Below are positions 1-9,147 of a DNA stretch of 64,000 nucleotides, piece by piece. The stretch is from Leptotrichia shahii. Lineage in GTDB: Bacteria; Fusobacteriota; Fusobacteriia; Fusobacteriales; Leptotrichiaceae. The DNA is taken from positions 558,001-622,000 of the forward strand of contig NZ_AP019827.1 of NCBI RefSeq assembly GCF_008327825.1, in the 5' to 3' direction. The position numbers were made by a program, and so were the translations under genes. How positions within the stretch are numbered: the first letter of the stretch is position 1; each line of letters starts with the position of its first letter. A model generated the notes under the pieces. It saw nothing but the letters and a program-made list of their open reading frames with translations, made no database searches and was not told where the DNA came from.

Positions 1-2
1 CA

Positions 3-242
3 CAAAGTTTAACAGCACGTCCAATAATTGTAAATGGATGTGAAGTGCTTAGTTTTAAGGCGACTTCCAGAGACGATGCAGTTCATTTGAATATTGACGG
101 AAATCAATGGTTTCAGATTAAAAAAGGAGACTTAATATCTGCAAGAATATCAAATAAAAAAGTTAAAATAATAAAACCTGTAAATAGCGATTACTACAGT
201 ATTTTACGGCAAAAATTAAAATGGGGAGATTCTGTTTTATAA
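3..242 (+). CDS. nadK: NAD kinase, C-terminal part (5' end outside window)
   Basis: The open frame runs in from the window edge and ends at TAA 240-242, so only the last 79 codons are present. The segment beginning SLTARPIIVNG, the IDG turn and the ending LRQKLKWGDSVL match the C-terminal sandwich of bacterial NAD kinases, which make NADP from NAD and ATP in the cytoplasm. The nadK-recN order seen here is common in bacteria and supports the call. The nucleotide-binding GGD motif would lie upstream of the window, so catalytic competence cannot be checked. An apparent GTG start at 45 is only an internal codon. Confidence 0.8.
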   Translation, partial: QSLTARPIIVNGCEVLSFKATSRDDAVHLNIDGNQWFQIKKGDLISARISNKKVKIIKPVNSDYYSILRQKLKWGDSVL

Positions 243-257
243 TTAATAATATAAAAA

Positions 258-392
258 AATAGAAACTATATCTTATTTATTTGGTAATAAGAAATTTTAT
301 TCTTTTGATAAATAAAATAAATAAAGAATTTTAAAAAATTTACTATTAAAATGACAGATAGTATAAAAAATATTTTTACATCGTTTCTACTT
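258..392. repeat. Small repeat of the TAGAAAC family (family 2), copy 1
   Basis: The nadK-recN gap holds TAGAAAC at 260-266 and its reverse complement GTTTCTA at 383-389, with similarity extending a few bases on each side. The left arm (TAGAAACTATATCTTATTTA) and an inner block near 342-366 (TATTAAAATGACAGATAGTA) are both recognisable again near 23.46-23.56 kb. This looks like a non-coding MITE-like or palindromic repeat. No gene is visible in the gap. Confidence 0.5.
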
Positions 393-475
393 TTTATTAT
401 ACTTATAAGAATAGTATGCTGAACATAATAGTTTAAAGAAAGGCTTTGGAAAAATAAAATGGTGAAAGGGAAAAA

Positions 476-2155
476 ATGCTAAGGGAATTAAGATTAAATA
501 ATTTAGCAATAATAAAAAATCTGGATTTGGAATTTAATGAAAAATTTATTGCAATGACTGGAGAAACAGGAGCAGGAAAATCAATTATCCTAAATGGAAT
601 ATCGTTATTAATTGGTGAAAGAAGTCATACGGATATGATTAGAAATGGTGCGCAAAGCCTTTTTGCAGAAGGGGTTTTTGAGCTGAATGAAAATCAGAAG
701 AAAAGACTGAATGAGCTTGGATTTGAAATTGAAGATGATGAACTCATTATAACACGGTATTTTGACAGAAATGCTAAATCTAAGATTACAGTAAATGGCT
801 CAAGGATGACTTTATCGAGATTAAAGGAACTTATGGTGAATATTATTGATTTAGTTGGGCAGCATGAGCATCAATTTCTTTTAAATAGTGATTATCATTT
901 ACATCTTTTAGATAGATTTTTAGATGATGAAGGGAAAATGCTTTTTAAAAAGATACGTGAAAATGTAAATAAAATAAAAAAATTAAATTTGCAAATAAGA
1001 AATATTGAAGAGGAAAAATCAAAAATTGCAGAAAAAAAAGATATTTTGGAATTTCAGCTTAATGAAATTAATAATCTTGAATTGAAGGAAAATGAAGATA
1101 ATGAGCTGGAAGAAGAATATAAAATATTATTCAATGCAGGGAAAATTAGCGAAAAGCTGGAGGAAACATCACAATTTCTGAAGGAAGGAGAATTTTCAAT
1201 TTTAACTGCACTTGGAAGAGCTAAAAGAAATTTAGAGCAGCTTTCAGATTTGTCAGAATCATATAGTGAGATTTATGAAAAAATTGAGTCTGTCTTGTAT
1301 GAAGTTGAAGAGATATCCTATTCTGTGGATAATTTTGTTGGAGATGTTGAAATTGATGATGGAAAGCTGGAAAAAATTGTGGAAAGAATTGATGATATAA
1401 ATAGGCTGAAATTAAAATACGGTTCAACAATTACTAAAATACTTGAGTTTAGGGATAAAATTGAGAAGGATTTGTCATTAGTTAATTTTGAAAATGAAGA
1501 GCTGGAAAATTTAAAAAATGAAAAAAGTGAACTTGTAAGCCAATATTTTCAAGATAGTGAAAAACTCGGCGAAATTCGTGCAAAGATTGCAGAAAATTTA
1601 CAGAATACAATTGATGTTCAGCTGGATGACTTAAATATGGAAAATGCAAAATTTAAAGTGGAAATTACAAAAACTCAGGAAATAACAGCTCATGGAACAG
1701 ATAATGCAGAATTTATGATTGCAACAAATGTGGGAGAAACATTTAAGCCACTTGCTAAAATAGCTTCAGGAGGGGAAATTTCACGTATAATGCTGGCTCT
1801 TAAAACTGTATTTTCAGTAGTTGATAATATTTCTGTGCTAATTTTTGATGAAATTGATACTGGGATTTCAGGTGAAACTGTGAGAAGAGTGGCGGAAAAA
1901 TTAAGAGAGCTTTCAAGAAATACTCAAATTATATGTGTAACACATTCTCCGCAAATTGCAGGAAAGGCACAGCAGCAATTTTTTATTAAGAAGGAAATAG
2001 AAAACAACTTTACAGAAACAAAAGTGTATGAATTAAATACTGAAGAAAGAATAAGGGAAATTGCAAGAATCATTTCAGGAGACAATATTACAGAGGCATC
2101 TATTAATCACGCCAAGGAGATAATGGGATTATGGGACAAGAAAGTATTGGTATAG
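476..2155 (+). CDS. recN: DNA repair protein RecN
   Basis: An SMC-like ATPase of 559 residues, the usual RecN length, acting in recombinational repair of double-strand breaks. The N-terminal half-ATPase begins LRELRLNNLAIIKNL and carries the Walker A motif GETGAGKS at about residues 29-36. A long charged coiled-coil region fills roughly residues 150-370. The C-terminal lobe has the signature ASGGEISRIMLAL and Walker B LIFDEIDTGISG, followed by the THSPQIA His switch. The ATG follows GAAAGGG at a normal distance. The 3' end overlaps the start of the next gene by 25 bp, which suggests co-transcription with the recombinase. Confidence 0.96.
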   Translation: MLRELRLNNLAIIKNLDLEFNEKFIAMTGETGAGKSIILNGISLLIGERSHTDMIRNGAQSLFAEGVFELNENQKKRLNELGFEIEDDELIITRYFDRNAKSKITVNGSRMTLSRLKELMVNIIDLVGQHEHQFLLNSDYHLHLLDRFLDDEGKMLFKKIRENVNKIKKLNLQIRNIEEEKSKIAEKKDILEFQLNEINNLELKENEDNELEEEYKILFNAGKISEKLEETSQFLKEGEFSILTALGRAKRNLEQLSDLSESYSEIYEKIESVLYEVEEISYSVDNFVGDVEIDDGKLEKIVERIDDINRLKLKYGSTITKILEFRDKIEKDLSLVNFENEELENLKNEKSELVSQYFQDSEKLGEIRAKIAENLQNTIDVQLDDLNMENAKFKVEITKTQEITAHGTDNAEFMIATNVGETFKPLAKIASGGEISRIMLALKTVFSVVDNISVLIFDEIDTGISGETVRRVAEKLRELSRNTQIICVTHSPQIAGKAQQQFFIKKEIENNFTETKVYELNTEERIREIARIISGDNITEASINHAKEIMGLWDKKVLV

Positions 2156-3081
2156 ATAATCTGAAAAGGAAAAATCAAGAAAAGCAGGAAAAGAAAATAA
2201 AAAAAGATATATCTTTTGAAAATAAAATGCAAATTAGGGAATTTCTTGACTTTTTAAAATATGAAAAAGGAAGTTCCAAAAGTACAGCTGACGGATATAA
2301 TCGTGATTTAGTACAGTTTTTTTTATTTGTTGAGAAAAATTATGATGAAATTGAAGAACGCAATGTTTTTGAATATATTGAATATATAAATGAAAAATTA
2401 AAGAGAAATTCAGTATCAAGGAAAGTTTCGACAATAAAGACGTTTTATAAGTTCTGTTATTTGAATAAGGCGGTGAAAAAAGATCCGGCAGGGATGGTAA
2501 AATCTTTAAAACGTGAGCATAGATCGCCTGAAATATTGACATTGGAAGAGATGAAAAAGATTATTGATAATTGTCCAAGTACGCCTGAAGGAATGCAAAA
2601 TATGCTTATTATTAAATTTTTGATTGCAACAGGGGCTAGAATATCGGAAATTTTAAATTTAGAAATAAAAGATTTGGAAAATAAAGAATATGAATTTATT
2701 AAAGTGCTTGGAAAAGATTCAAAATATCGAATAGTACCAATTTATGACTATTTTGAAAATGAAATAAAAAACTATTTAGATGTTTATAGGTCAAAATTAA
2801 AAAATGCAAAAAACAGTTTTAAGATTTTTCCAAATACACGAAGGGAAAAATTTTGGAAGGATTTAAAAATTATTGCAAAAGATGCTAGAATTGAAAAAAA
2901 TGTGTATCCACATATTTTTAAATATTCGATTGCTGCAATTTTGCTTGAGAATAGTGTTGATATAAGTATAGTTCAAGAAATACTGGGTCATGCTACTATT
3001 ATAACAGCAGAAGTTTATCCGCATTTTGAAAAAGATGAATTAAAAATGATATATAATAATATAAAACTAGGAGATGACTAG
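2131..3081 (+). CDS. Tyrosine recombinase, XerC/D-like, with Lys in place of the second catalytic Arg
   Basis: A 316-residue site-specific recombinase. A SAM-like core-binding N-domain (FLDFLKYEKGSSKSTADGYNRDL) precedes the catalytic domain. Catalytic Arg I is in ATGARISEILNL, the Lys beta-hairpin in VLGKDSKYRIVPI, and the Tyr nucleophile in AEVYPHF after LGHATI. The HxxR motif reads HIFK (codon AAA near 2920), so the second Arg is a Lys. Upstream of about residue 33 is a charged Lys-rich tail, and the start lies inside recN. A shorter form starting at the internal ATG near 2227 (MQIREFL) is possible. Housekeeping Xer chromosome-dimer resolution is plausible, but XerC, XerD or an integrase-like role cannot be separated here. 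Confidence 0.85.
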   Translation: MGQESIGIDNLKRKNQEKQEKKIKKDISFENKMQIREFLDFLKYEKGSSKSTADGYNRDLVQFFLFVEKNYDEIEERNVFEYIEYINEKLKRNSVSRKVSTIKTFYKFCYLNKAVKKDPAGMVKSLKREHRSPEILTLEEMKKIIDNCPSTPEGMQNMLIIKFLIATGARISEILNLEIKDLENKEYEFIKVLGKDSKYRIVPIYDYFENEIKNYLDVYRSKLKNAKNSFKIFPNTRREKFWKDLKIIAKDARIEKNVYPHIFKYSIAAILLENSVDISIVQEILGHATIITAEVYPHFEKDELKMIYNNIKLGDD

Positions 3082-3505
3082 AGGAATGAAAGAAAGAAGT
3101 GAATTGAGGAAGCAAAAGGATGAAAAATCAAAAATACTTATGATTACAGTTATAGCATATTTTTTATTTTTTATACTGACAAAAATGGAAATAATAACAG
3201 AATATTTAGGAATTATTGTACTAATTTTGTTATATATGTATGCTAATTATAATTTAATAAATATGTTTTTTACTAGTAAGAGAACTACTTTTAAAGTATA
3301 TGCTTTTCTTTTACTGGAAGTTCTCTATCTGTTTACAGTAAATATTTCAATGTTAGGTGCAATTATATATATTGCATTATTTTCACTTTTAATTTTTTCA
3401 ATAAGAAAAGATGAAGGAAGAGAAGAAATTCCTAAGATAACAAAATTTGTGAATATATTTTTAATATTTAAAGTTGTTTTTGTGTTATCAATGTTAATTT
3501 TTTAA
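3074..3505 (+). CDS. Small integral membrane protein of unknown function
   Basis: I do not recognise a family. The 143-residue product has a short basic N-terminus (residues 1-20, rich in Lys, Arg and Glu). Hydrophobic stretches at about 22-40, 44-68, 75-110 and 125-143 suggest four or five membrane helices. The frame overlaps the recombinase stop by 8 bp, so it is probably translationally coupled. An ATG at 3086 (MKERSELRK) is better spaced from the AGGAG at 3069-3073 and may be the true start. Confidence 0.6.
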   Translation: MTRGMKERSELRKQKDEKSKILMITVIAYFLFFILTKMEIITEYLGIIVLILLYMYANYNLINMFFTSKRTTFKVYAFLLLEVLYLFTVNISMLGAIIYIALFSLLIFSIRKDEGREEIPKITKFVNIFLIFKVVFVLSMLIF

Positions 3506-3605
3506 ATGGAATTTAGTATTGGTTTATAAATTTTAAGTTATTAATCATACTTGACACAAAAAGAAATTTAGAATTATTAAAAATAGATAAAAGTTGAAAA
3601 AATAG

Positions 3606-3634
3606 TTGAGAAATATATAAAAAAGTAGTATAAT
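3606..3634 (+). promoter_or_regulatory. Sigma-70-type promoter for the YueI-like gene and murA
   Basis: TTGAGA at 3606-3611 and TATAAT at 3629-3634 are separated by 17 bp, and the gene starts about 48 nt downstream. The preceding gene ends at 3505, so this opens a new transcription unit. Confidence 0.6.
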
Positions 3635-3681
3635 GAAAAAATATTGTAAATTAATGATTTAGATGAATTGGAGAAATAAAA

Positions 3682-4281
3682 ATGGAAATTAACAGCGTTA
3701 GTAAAAATAGTGGGACAGATGTTATGAAATGTGTAGAAGATGTCACAGATAGAGCAGTTAATGCACAAGTTGAAAAAAATTTATTTCTTGGAGAATATAA
3801 AGAAAGAATTATAAAAGCTCTTACTTTTGAGGAAATAAAAGAAAAAGGGATTTATTATGAAATAGAAGAGGCTTTGGAAAATAAAGATGTGGCAAAAATG
3901 GTTATCTCACGTCATACTGATTTTGAAGCTATAAAAAAATATATTGAAATAGCTAAAAAGAAAAAAATACCATACAAAATGATTGATAATCTAGTTTGTT
4001 CTGGAGATATTGCACTTGTTGTTGTTGCAAAAGATGCGATTGTGCATGAAGCTGGAGATGAAATCATTATAACCTCAAAATTAGAAATGTGCCATTTAAA
4101 GCATTTGCCAGATGTGTATTATGAAGCAATGGAAAGTCCAATCTGTGATTTTCATTTAAATATAATAAAAGAAGAAATGCCTGAATATGCAAAAAATTAT
4201 AAGGAACTGACTTTTATGGATAAATTATTTGGTTCAAAATGTCCAATATGTCAAAAATTAGGAGGAAAAAAACGTGGTTGA
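3682..4281 (+). CDS. DUF1694/YueI-like protein with C-terminal CxxC
   Basis: A 199-residue cytoplasmic protein. The segment FLGEYKERIIKALTFEEI followed by an alternating alpha/beta pattern resembles the DUF1694 (B. subtilis YueI) family, whose function is not established. The protein is longer than typical family members: it has about 30 extra N-terminal residues and a C-terminal tail with SKCPICQKL, a possible metal or redox CxxC, plus conserved-looking Cys/His residues (MCHLKH). It overlaps murA by 8 bp and so is probably translationally coupled to it. The family assignment rests on recalled motifs and is moderate. Confidence 0.6.
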   Translation: MEINSVSKNSGTDVMKCVEDVTDRAVNAQVEKNLFLGEYKERIIKALTFEEIKEKGIYYEIEEALENKDVAKMVISRHTDFEAIKKYIEIAKKKKIPYKMIDNLVCSGDIALVVVAKDAIVHEAGDEIIITSKLEMCHLKHLPDVYYEAMESPICDFHLNIIKEEMPEYAKNYKELTFMDKLFGSKCPICQKLGGKKRG

Positions 4282-5542
4282 TGGATTTAGAATAAAAGGA
4301 AAAACGCCATTAAATGGGGTAATTACAGTGAGCGGTGCTAAAAATGCCGCACTTCCAATAATTATAGCGACACTTGTTGCAAAAGGAGAGTATATTTTAA
4401 GAAATGTGCCAAACTTGAGAGATATTAGAGTAACAATGAGGCTGCTTGAAGATTTGGGAATGGAAACAGAAAAATTAGATGAAAACACTTATAAAATAGT
4501 AAATAATGGATTTAAAAGAACAGAAGCAAGTTATGAGATTGTAAAACAAATGAGAGCTTCATTTCTTGTAATGGGACCTATGATTGCAAATTTAGATGAA
4601 GCGGTTGTATCACTTCCTGGAGGATGTGCGATTGGTTCAAGACCTGTTGACTTGCACTTGAAGGGATTTGAACTGTTAGGAGCAGATATTACAAGGGTTC
4701 ATGGATATGTACACGCAAAAGCCGATAAATTAAGAGGTGCTGAAATTCCTTTAGGATTTCCAAGTGTGGGAGCCACTCAAAATATTATGATGGCAGCAGT
4801 AAAAACACCTGGAAAAACTGTTATTTCAAATGCGGCAAGAGAACCTGAAATTGTTGATTTGGGGAACTTTTTAAACAAAATGGGAGCAAAAATTACAGGA
4901 CTTGGAACTCCAAATATTGAAATTGAAGGAGTTGAAGAACTTCATGCTGTGGAATATTCAATTATGCCAGATAGAATTGAAGCTGGAACTTATATAATTG
5001 CCACGTTGATTACAGAAGGAAATCTGAGAATACAAAATGCAAAACTTGAAGATCTTGGGGTATTTAAATCAGAACTGGAAGCAATGGGAGTAAAATTTGA
5101 GAAAAATGGGGAGCTTTTGAGCGTAATAGGAAAAGCAAGAGATTTGAAGCCGTCAAAAATAAAGACATTGCCACATCCAGGCTTTCCAACAGATATGCAG
5201 CCTCAAATGATGCTGCTTCAAGCACTTGTGAATGGTGGAAGTTCGATGGAAGAAACAGTATTTGAAAATAGATTTATGCATGTGCCTGAATTTAACAGAA
5301 TGGGAGCAGATATTACAATAAGACATGGAGTAGCCTTTATAAATGGAGGGTTACCTTTGACAGGTGCAGAAGTAATGTCGTCAGATTTAAGGGCTGGAGC
5401 AGCATTAGTGCTTGCAGGACTTGCGGCAGATGGCGTGACAGTTGTAAATAGAGTTTATCATATTGACAGGGGATATGATAAATTGGAATTAAAATTAAAT
5501 ACTGTTGGAGCTCAAATTGAGAGAATTAAATTGGATATATAG
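4274..5542 (+). CDS. murA: UDP-N-acetylglucosamine 1-carboxyvinyltransferase MurA
   Basis: The first committed enzyme of peptidoglycan synthesis, transferring enolpyruvate from PEP to UDP-GlcNAc in the cytoplasm. The 422-residue length is normal. The N-terminal SGAKNAALP carries the substrate-binding Lys-Asn pair, and LPGGCAIGSRPVDLH carries the catalytic, fosfomycin-target Cys at about residue 116. GFPTDMQPQ and the RAGAALVLAGL segment are also typical. Translation starts at GTG 4274, eight bases after AGGAGG, overlapping the end of the upstream gene. A terminator follows immediately. Confidence 0.97.
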   Translation: MVDGFRIKGKTPLNGVITVSGAKNAALPIIIATLVAKGEYILRNVPNLRDIRVTMRLLEDLGMETEKLDENTYKIVNNGFKRTEASYEIVKQMRASFLVMGPMIANLDEAVVSLPGGCAIGSRPVDLHLKGFELLGADITRVHGYVHAKADKLRGAEIPLGFPSVGATQNIMMAAVKTPGKTVISNAAREPEIVDLGNFLNKMGAKITGLGTPNIEIEGVEELHAVEYSIMPDRIEAGTYIIATLITEGNLRIQNAKLEDLGVFKSELEAMGVKFEKNGELLSVIGKARDLKPSKIKTLPHPGFPTDMQPQMMLLQALVNGGSSMEETVFENRFMHVPEFNRMGADITIRHGVAFINGGLPLTGAEVMSSDLRAGAALVLAGLAADGVTVVNRVYHIDRGYDKLELKLNTVGAQIERIKLDI

Positions 5543-5571
5543 TGAGTTTGTGAGTATTTTTTGGAAAAATT

Positions 5572-5600
5572 AAAAGACCTTTTTGATTAGGTCTTTTTTT
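5572..5600 (+). terminator. Rho-independent terminator after murA
   Basis: AAAAGACCT, a short loop, and AGGTCTTTTTTT form a stem with a run of T. It lies about 30 bp after the murA stop codon. Confidence 0.85.
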
Positions 5601-5651
5601 GTATATTGGGGACAACTTGGAGATAAATTAAAATTTTAGATAAAAAATCTA

Positions 5652-5680
5652 TTGATTCAATACATAATTTTATGTATAAT
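5652..5680 (+). promoter_or_regulatory. Promoter and putative HicB operator of the hicAB module
   Basis: TTGATT (5652-5657) and TATAAT (5675-5680) are 17 bp apart. The spacer and -10 contain the perfect inverted repeat TACATAA-TT-TTATGTA at 5661-5676, well placed for an autorepressing antitoxin with a DNA-binding domain. The operator role is inferred. Confidence 0.55.
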
Positions 5681-5697
5681 AATACTGAGGTGATGAA

Positions 5698-5887
5698 ATG
5701 CCAATGACGTCAACGAAATAATAAAATTACTTAAAAAGAACGGATTTGTACAAATTGTAGGCGGTAAAGGTTCTCATAAGAAATTTTATAACAGAGTACG
5801 GGCAAATCAACTATTGTTCCTGATCATAAACAAGAACTTGGTAAAGGTTTGGAGCATAGAATTTTAAAACAAGCTGGACTTAAATAA
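5698..5887 (+). pseudogene. hicA: HicA mRNA-interferase toxin gene broken by two frameshifts
   Basis: Reading across frames recovers a HicA-like toxin. It starts MPMTS, shifts frame near 5712, continues EIIKLLKKNGFVQIVGGKGSHKKFYNRV, shifts again near 5797, and ends TGKSTIVPDHKQELGKGLEHRILKQAGLK at TAA 5885-5887. The GSHKKF His is the expected catalytic position of this dsRBD-like RNase family. Each shift would be repaired by one extra base, so two single-base deletions (or sequencing errors) are the simplest explanation. As written the product cannot be made. The start sits downstream of a clear promoter, and the antitoxin gene follows after 37 bp. Confidence 0.8.
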
Positions 5888-5924
5888 GTCTAGTTTGTAC
5901 CTCATAAAAGGAGAGTGAATAAAT

Positions 5925-6353
5925 ATGGTAGTATACCCAGCAATATTTCATAAATCAGTAGAAGGAGGATATGTTGTAGTATTTCCAGATTTTGATTACG
6001 GGGCAACAGAAGGGAAGTCATTAGAAGAAGCAATGGAAATGGCTGAAGATTATATTGGTACTTGGTTGTATGATGACTTTGTGAATAATAGAAAATTGAC
6101 AGTTCCGAGTAAATTAAATGATATTTCTATTGAGATTTCTGAAGATGAAAAGGAATTTTATGTGGAAGGTGAAAGTTTTAAGACGTTAGTTGCTTTGGAT
6201 ATGTTGAAATACGTGAGTGAGTGTAAAAATACAGTAGTTAGAAAAAATGTATCTATACCTAGCTGGTTAAACGAAATGGCAAAAAATCAAAATTTGAATT
6301 TTTCTCAAATATTGCAAAATGCTTTAAAACAAGAATTAAAAATAGAATATTAA
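5925..6353 (+). CDS. hicB: HicB-family antitoxin
   Basis: A 142-residue antitoxin, intact although its toxin partner is frameshifted. The N-terminal HicB_lk fold is visible as YPAIFHKSVEGGYVVVFPDF followed by GKSLEEAMEMAEDYIG. The C-terminal part (about residues 100-142, VRKNVSIPSWLNEMAKNQ) looks like a ribbon-helix-helix DNA-binding domain. HicB normally neutralises HicA and represses the operon; the perfect palindrome under the hicA promoter is a likely binding site. A GGAGAG ribosome site precedes the ATG. Confidence 0.85.
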   Translation: MVVYPAIFHKSVEGGYVVVFPDFDYGATEGKSLEEAMEMAEDYIGTWLYDDFVNNRKLTVPSKLNDISIEISEDEKEFYVEGESFKTLVALDMLKYVSECKNTVVRKNVSIPSWLNEMAKNQNLNFSQILQNALKQELKIEY

Positions 6354-6502
6354 TATTTAGTTGCAGTTATTAAATTAGCTGTGATTTCTCGTTACGTTAT
6401 AAAAATTTTTGGATGCATTGTCTTTTAAATTTATTTATGATAAAATAAAAGTGTAGTAGATATGGTAAATATACTCAAATGAATAAAATTTTAAGAAGTT
6501 GA

Positions 6503-6530
6503 AGGCTCTTGAGTTTGTGAGAGCTTTTTT
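6503..6530 (+). terminator. Terminator between hicB and tmk
   Basis: AGGCTCT and AGAGCTTTTTT form a hairpin with a T run. It probably ends the hicAB transcript before tmk. Confidence 0.65.
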
Positions 6531-6584
6531 CTTATTTGTTTTTTTGTATTTGATGGATAAAAAAGTAAAGGGAATAGGTGTAAG

Positions 6585-7262
6585 ATGGGAAAATTAATAA
6601 TTGTAGAAGGAACGGATGGAAGCGGGAAGCAGACACAGACAGAATTGCTGTGTAAAAAATTGAAGGAAATAAAGGGAGAAGGAAAAGTAAAAAAAATATC
6701 TTTTCCAAATTATGAGAGTAGAGCTTCAGAACCTGTAAAAATGTATCTTGCAGGCGAATTTGGTGAAACTGCGGAAAGCGTTAATGCCTATGCGGCTTCG
6801 GTACTTTATTCAGTTGACAGGTTTGCTTCGTTTAAGACTGAATGGGAAAAGTTTTATGAAAATGGAGGGATTGTGATTAGTGATAGATATACAATTTCAA
6901 ATATGATCCATCAAGTTCCAAAAATTTATGATAAGATTGAAAAGGAAAAATATTTAGATTGGCTTACAGATTTAGAGTGGGTAAAAATTGGGATACCAAA
7001 GCCAGATGTTGTGTTTTTTTTGGATATTCCTTTTGAAATCAGTCAGAAACTTATAAAGGATCGGGAAAATAAAATAACTGGGAAGAAAGAAAAGGATATT
7101 CATGAGAAGGATAAGAATTATTTGAAAAATGCTTATGAAGTGGCGAAAGATCTTTCGGTAAAATATGGATGGAATGTAATTTCTTGTATAAATGAGAATA
7201 AATTGAAGGAAATAGAAGATATAAATAATGAAATGCTGAGAATAATATTGAAAAATATTTAG
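6585..7262 (+). CDS. tmk: Thymidylate kinase (dTMP kinase family)
   Basis: A 225-residue P-loop kinase that should phosphorylate dTMP to dTDP. The Walker A motif GTDGSGKQTQTE is at residues 9-20, the DRY-type motif is in VISDRYTISN, and a charged lid region lies around IKDRENKITGKKEKDIHEKD. The internal insert and the longer form resemble the dTMP-kinase-like subfamily found in fusobacteria and clostridia. I see no frame damage. It lies 120 bp before recA in the same direction, with a separate promoter for recA between them. Confidence 0.85.
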   Translation: MGKLIIVEGTDGSGKQTQTELLCKKLKEIKGEGKVKKISFPNYESRASEPVKMYLAGEFGETAESVNAYAASVLYSVDRFASFKTEWEKFYENGGIVISDRYTISNMIHQVPKIYDKIEKEKYLDWLTDLEWVKIGIPKPDVVFFLDIPFEISQKLIKDRENKITGKKEKDIHEKDKNYLKNAYEVAKDLSVKYGWNVISCINENKLKEIEDINNEMLRIILKNI

Positions 7263-7335
7263 AAATATACGGTTTTTAATTTTATTAAAAAATATTTTTA
7301 AAATAAACAAAAACATATAAAAAGTAATTAAATTA

Positions 7336-7344
7336 TGGTATAAT
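7336..7344 (+). promoter_or_regulatory. Extended -10 promoter of recA
   Basis: TGGTATAAT matches an extended -10 element about 40 bp before the recA ATG. No good -35 and no recognisable SOS operator is visible around it. Confidence 0.5.
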
Positions 7345-7384
7345 AATATTTAGAGTAAAAATGTTAAAATAAGGAGAGGGTGTA

Positions 7385-8500
7385 ATGGCTAGAAAAAAGG
7401 CAGAAGAAAAAGATGACAAAGGATTAAGTGAAAGAGAAAAAATGCTTAATTTGGCACTAAAACAAATAGAGAAAGATTATGGTGAAGGTGCTATAATGAA
7501 GCTTGGTGAAAATCAGAAAATGAATATTAGAGCTATTTCTACGGGAAGTTTGAATTTGGATATAGCACTTGGGATTGGAGGAGTTCCGAGAGGGAGAATT
7601 GTTGAAATTTATGGAGCTGAGTCTTCGGGGAAAACAACTCTTGCACTCCATATTATTGCGGAAGCTCAAAAGGCTGGAGGAACTGTGGCATTTATTGATG
7701 CGGAACATGCTCTTGATCCAGTTTATGCAAAGGCTCTTGGAGTAAATATTGATGAACTTTTAATTTCACAGCCTGATACTGGGGAGCAGGCACTTGAGAT
7801 TTCAGACATGCTTGTCAGAAGTGGTGCAATGGATGTAATTGTTGTGGATTCGGTTGCGGCACTTGTTCCAAAAGCTGAAATTGAAGGGGAAATGGGAGAT
7901 CAGCAAATGGGACTTCAAGCAAGACTTATGTCAAAAGCACTTAGAAAATTGACAGGAACTATTGCAAAATCTGATACGGTTATGATTTTTATTAATCAAA
8001 TAAGAGAAAAAATCGGAGGATTTTCATTTACTCCAGGTCCACAAACTACAACCTCAGGAGGACGTGCATTAAAGTTCTTTTCAACAGTTAGAATGGAAGT
8101 GAAGAGAGTAGGTTCTGTAAAGCAAGGAGACGACGTTATTGGAAATGAAGTTCTGGTAAAAGTTACAAAAAATAAAGTTGCTCCGCCATTTAAAGAAGCT
8201 AGATTTAATGTTATGTATGGACAGGGAATTTCTAGAATTGGAGAAGTGCTGGATGCAGCGATAAATTTAGGAATCGCTTCAAAGGCTGGAGCGTGGTTTA
8301 GCTATGGAGAAGAACGATTGGGACAAGGTCGTGTAAATGTGGAAAATATGCTAAAAGAAAATAAAGAACTATACGGAAGATTAGAAAAAGATGTGTTAGA
8401 AGCTATTCGTCCAAAACAGGAAGAAGTTAAACAGGAAAATCCAGAAAATGATCAAGCTCAAAATGATGGAAATGGCGAAATAGAAGGTAATGAAAATTAA
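7385..8500 (+). CDS. recA: Recombinase RecA
   Basis: A 371-residue RecA that forms the ATP-dependent strand-exchange filament on ssDNA. Walker A is GAESSGKTT, the MAW-type segment ends AEHALDP, Walker B is [13 protein letters not shown], and loop L2 includes NQIREKIGG and [10 protein letters not shown]. The C-terminal tail is acidic ([13 protein letters not shown]), as is usual. AGGAGAGGG gives a strong ribosome site. The gene overlaps recX by 11 bp, a common arrangement that couples RecA to its modulator. Confidence 0.98.
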   Translation: MARKKAEEKDDKGLSEREKMLNLALKQIEKDYGEGAIMKLGENQKMNIRAISTGSLNLDIALGIGGVPRGRIVEIYGAESSGKTTLALHIIAEAQKAGGTVAFIDAEHALDPVYAKALGVNIDELLISQPDTGEQALEISDMLVRSGAMDVIVVDSVAALVPKAEIEGEMGDQQMGLQARLMSKALRKLTGTIAKSDTVMIFINQIREKIGGFSFTPGPQTTTSGGRALKFFSTVRMEVKRVGSVKQGDDVIGNEVLVKVTKNKVAPPFKEARFNVMYGQGISRIGEVLDAAINLGIASKAGAWFSYGEERLGQGRVNVENMLKENKELYGRLEKDVLEAIRPKQEEVKQENPENDQAQNDGNGEIEGNEN

Positions 8501-9098
8501 TAAAATTTATCGGAATAAAATGTACCTTGATACAGGAGAAATTATGGATATAAGTCTGCTTATCAGGCAAAGATACGATTTGAAGGAAAATGATAACATC
8601 GAGAGGTTTTATGACGAGATTTCTTATGAAGCCTCTCTTGAAAAAGGGATTTTTCTAATTTCATTAAAGGATAGGACAAAAAAGGAATTACAACTAAAAT
8701 TAGAGGAAAAGTATCAAAATAAAGCAGCTGTTTTACGAGCAACAGAAAAACTGGAAGAGCTTGGATATTTAAATGATTTGAATTATGCAATGTCATATAT
8801 TGAAAGTAAAACATATGGTAAAAATCGTGTTTCATATAATCTTTTTCAAAAGGGAGTCAGAAAAGATATAGTCGAAAAGGCATATTTGGCTCTAGATGAG
8901 GAAAAGGAAGAAAATGTTGAAGATGTAAAATTAGAAAAACTGATTGAAAAAAAAGGTAAAAAAGTCAATATAAATAACGAGCGGGACGAAAAAAAAATAA
9001 AAGAAGAGCAAAAACTTATACAGTATCTGGCAAGGCAAGGATTTTCTCTTGATAAAATTTTTAAAAAAGTGAAGGAATATAAGGAAAATTATAAATAA
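8490..9098 (+). CDS. recX: Regulatory protein RecX
   Basis: A modulator that binds RecA filaments and tunes recombinase activity. The 202-residue product shows the three-helix repeats typical of the family: [39 protein letters not shown] and [17 protein letters not shown] Lys/Glu-rich linker (about residues 140-170) precedes a last helix with [14 protein letters not shown]. It is translationally coupled to recA through an 11-bp overlap. The identity is well supported by both motifs and position. Confidence 0.92.
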   Translation: MKINKIYRNKMYLDTGEIMDISLLIRQRYDLKENDNIERFYDEISYEASLEKGIFLISLKDRTKKELQLKLEEKYQNKAAVLRATEKLEELGYLNDLNYAMSYIESKTYGKNRVSYNLFQKGVRKDIVEKAYLALDEEKEENVEDVKLEKLIEKKGKKVNINNERDEKKIKEEQKLIQYLARQGFSLDKIFKKVKEYKENYK

Positions 9099-9147
9099 TG
9101 AATCGTGTTTATAAAAATAAAAAATAATAGCAAAGGAGGAAACTAAT

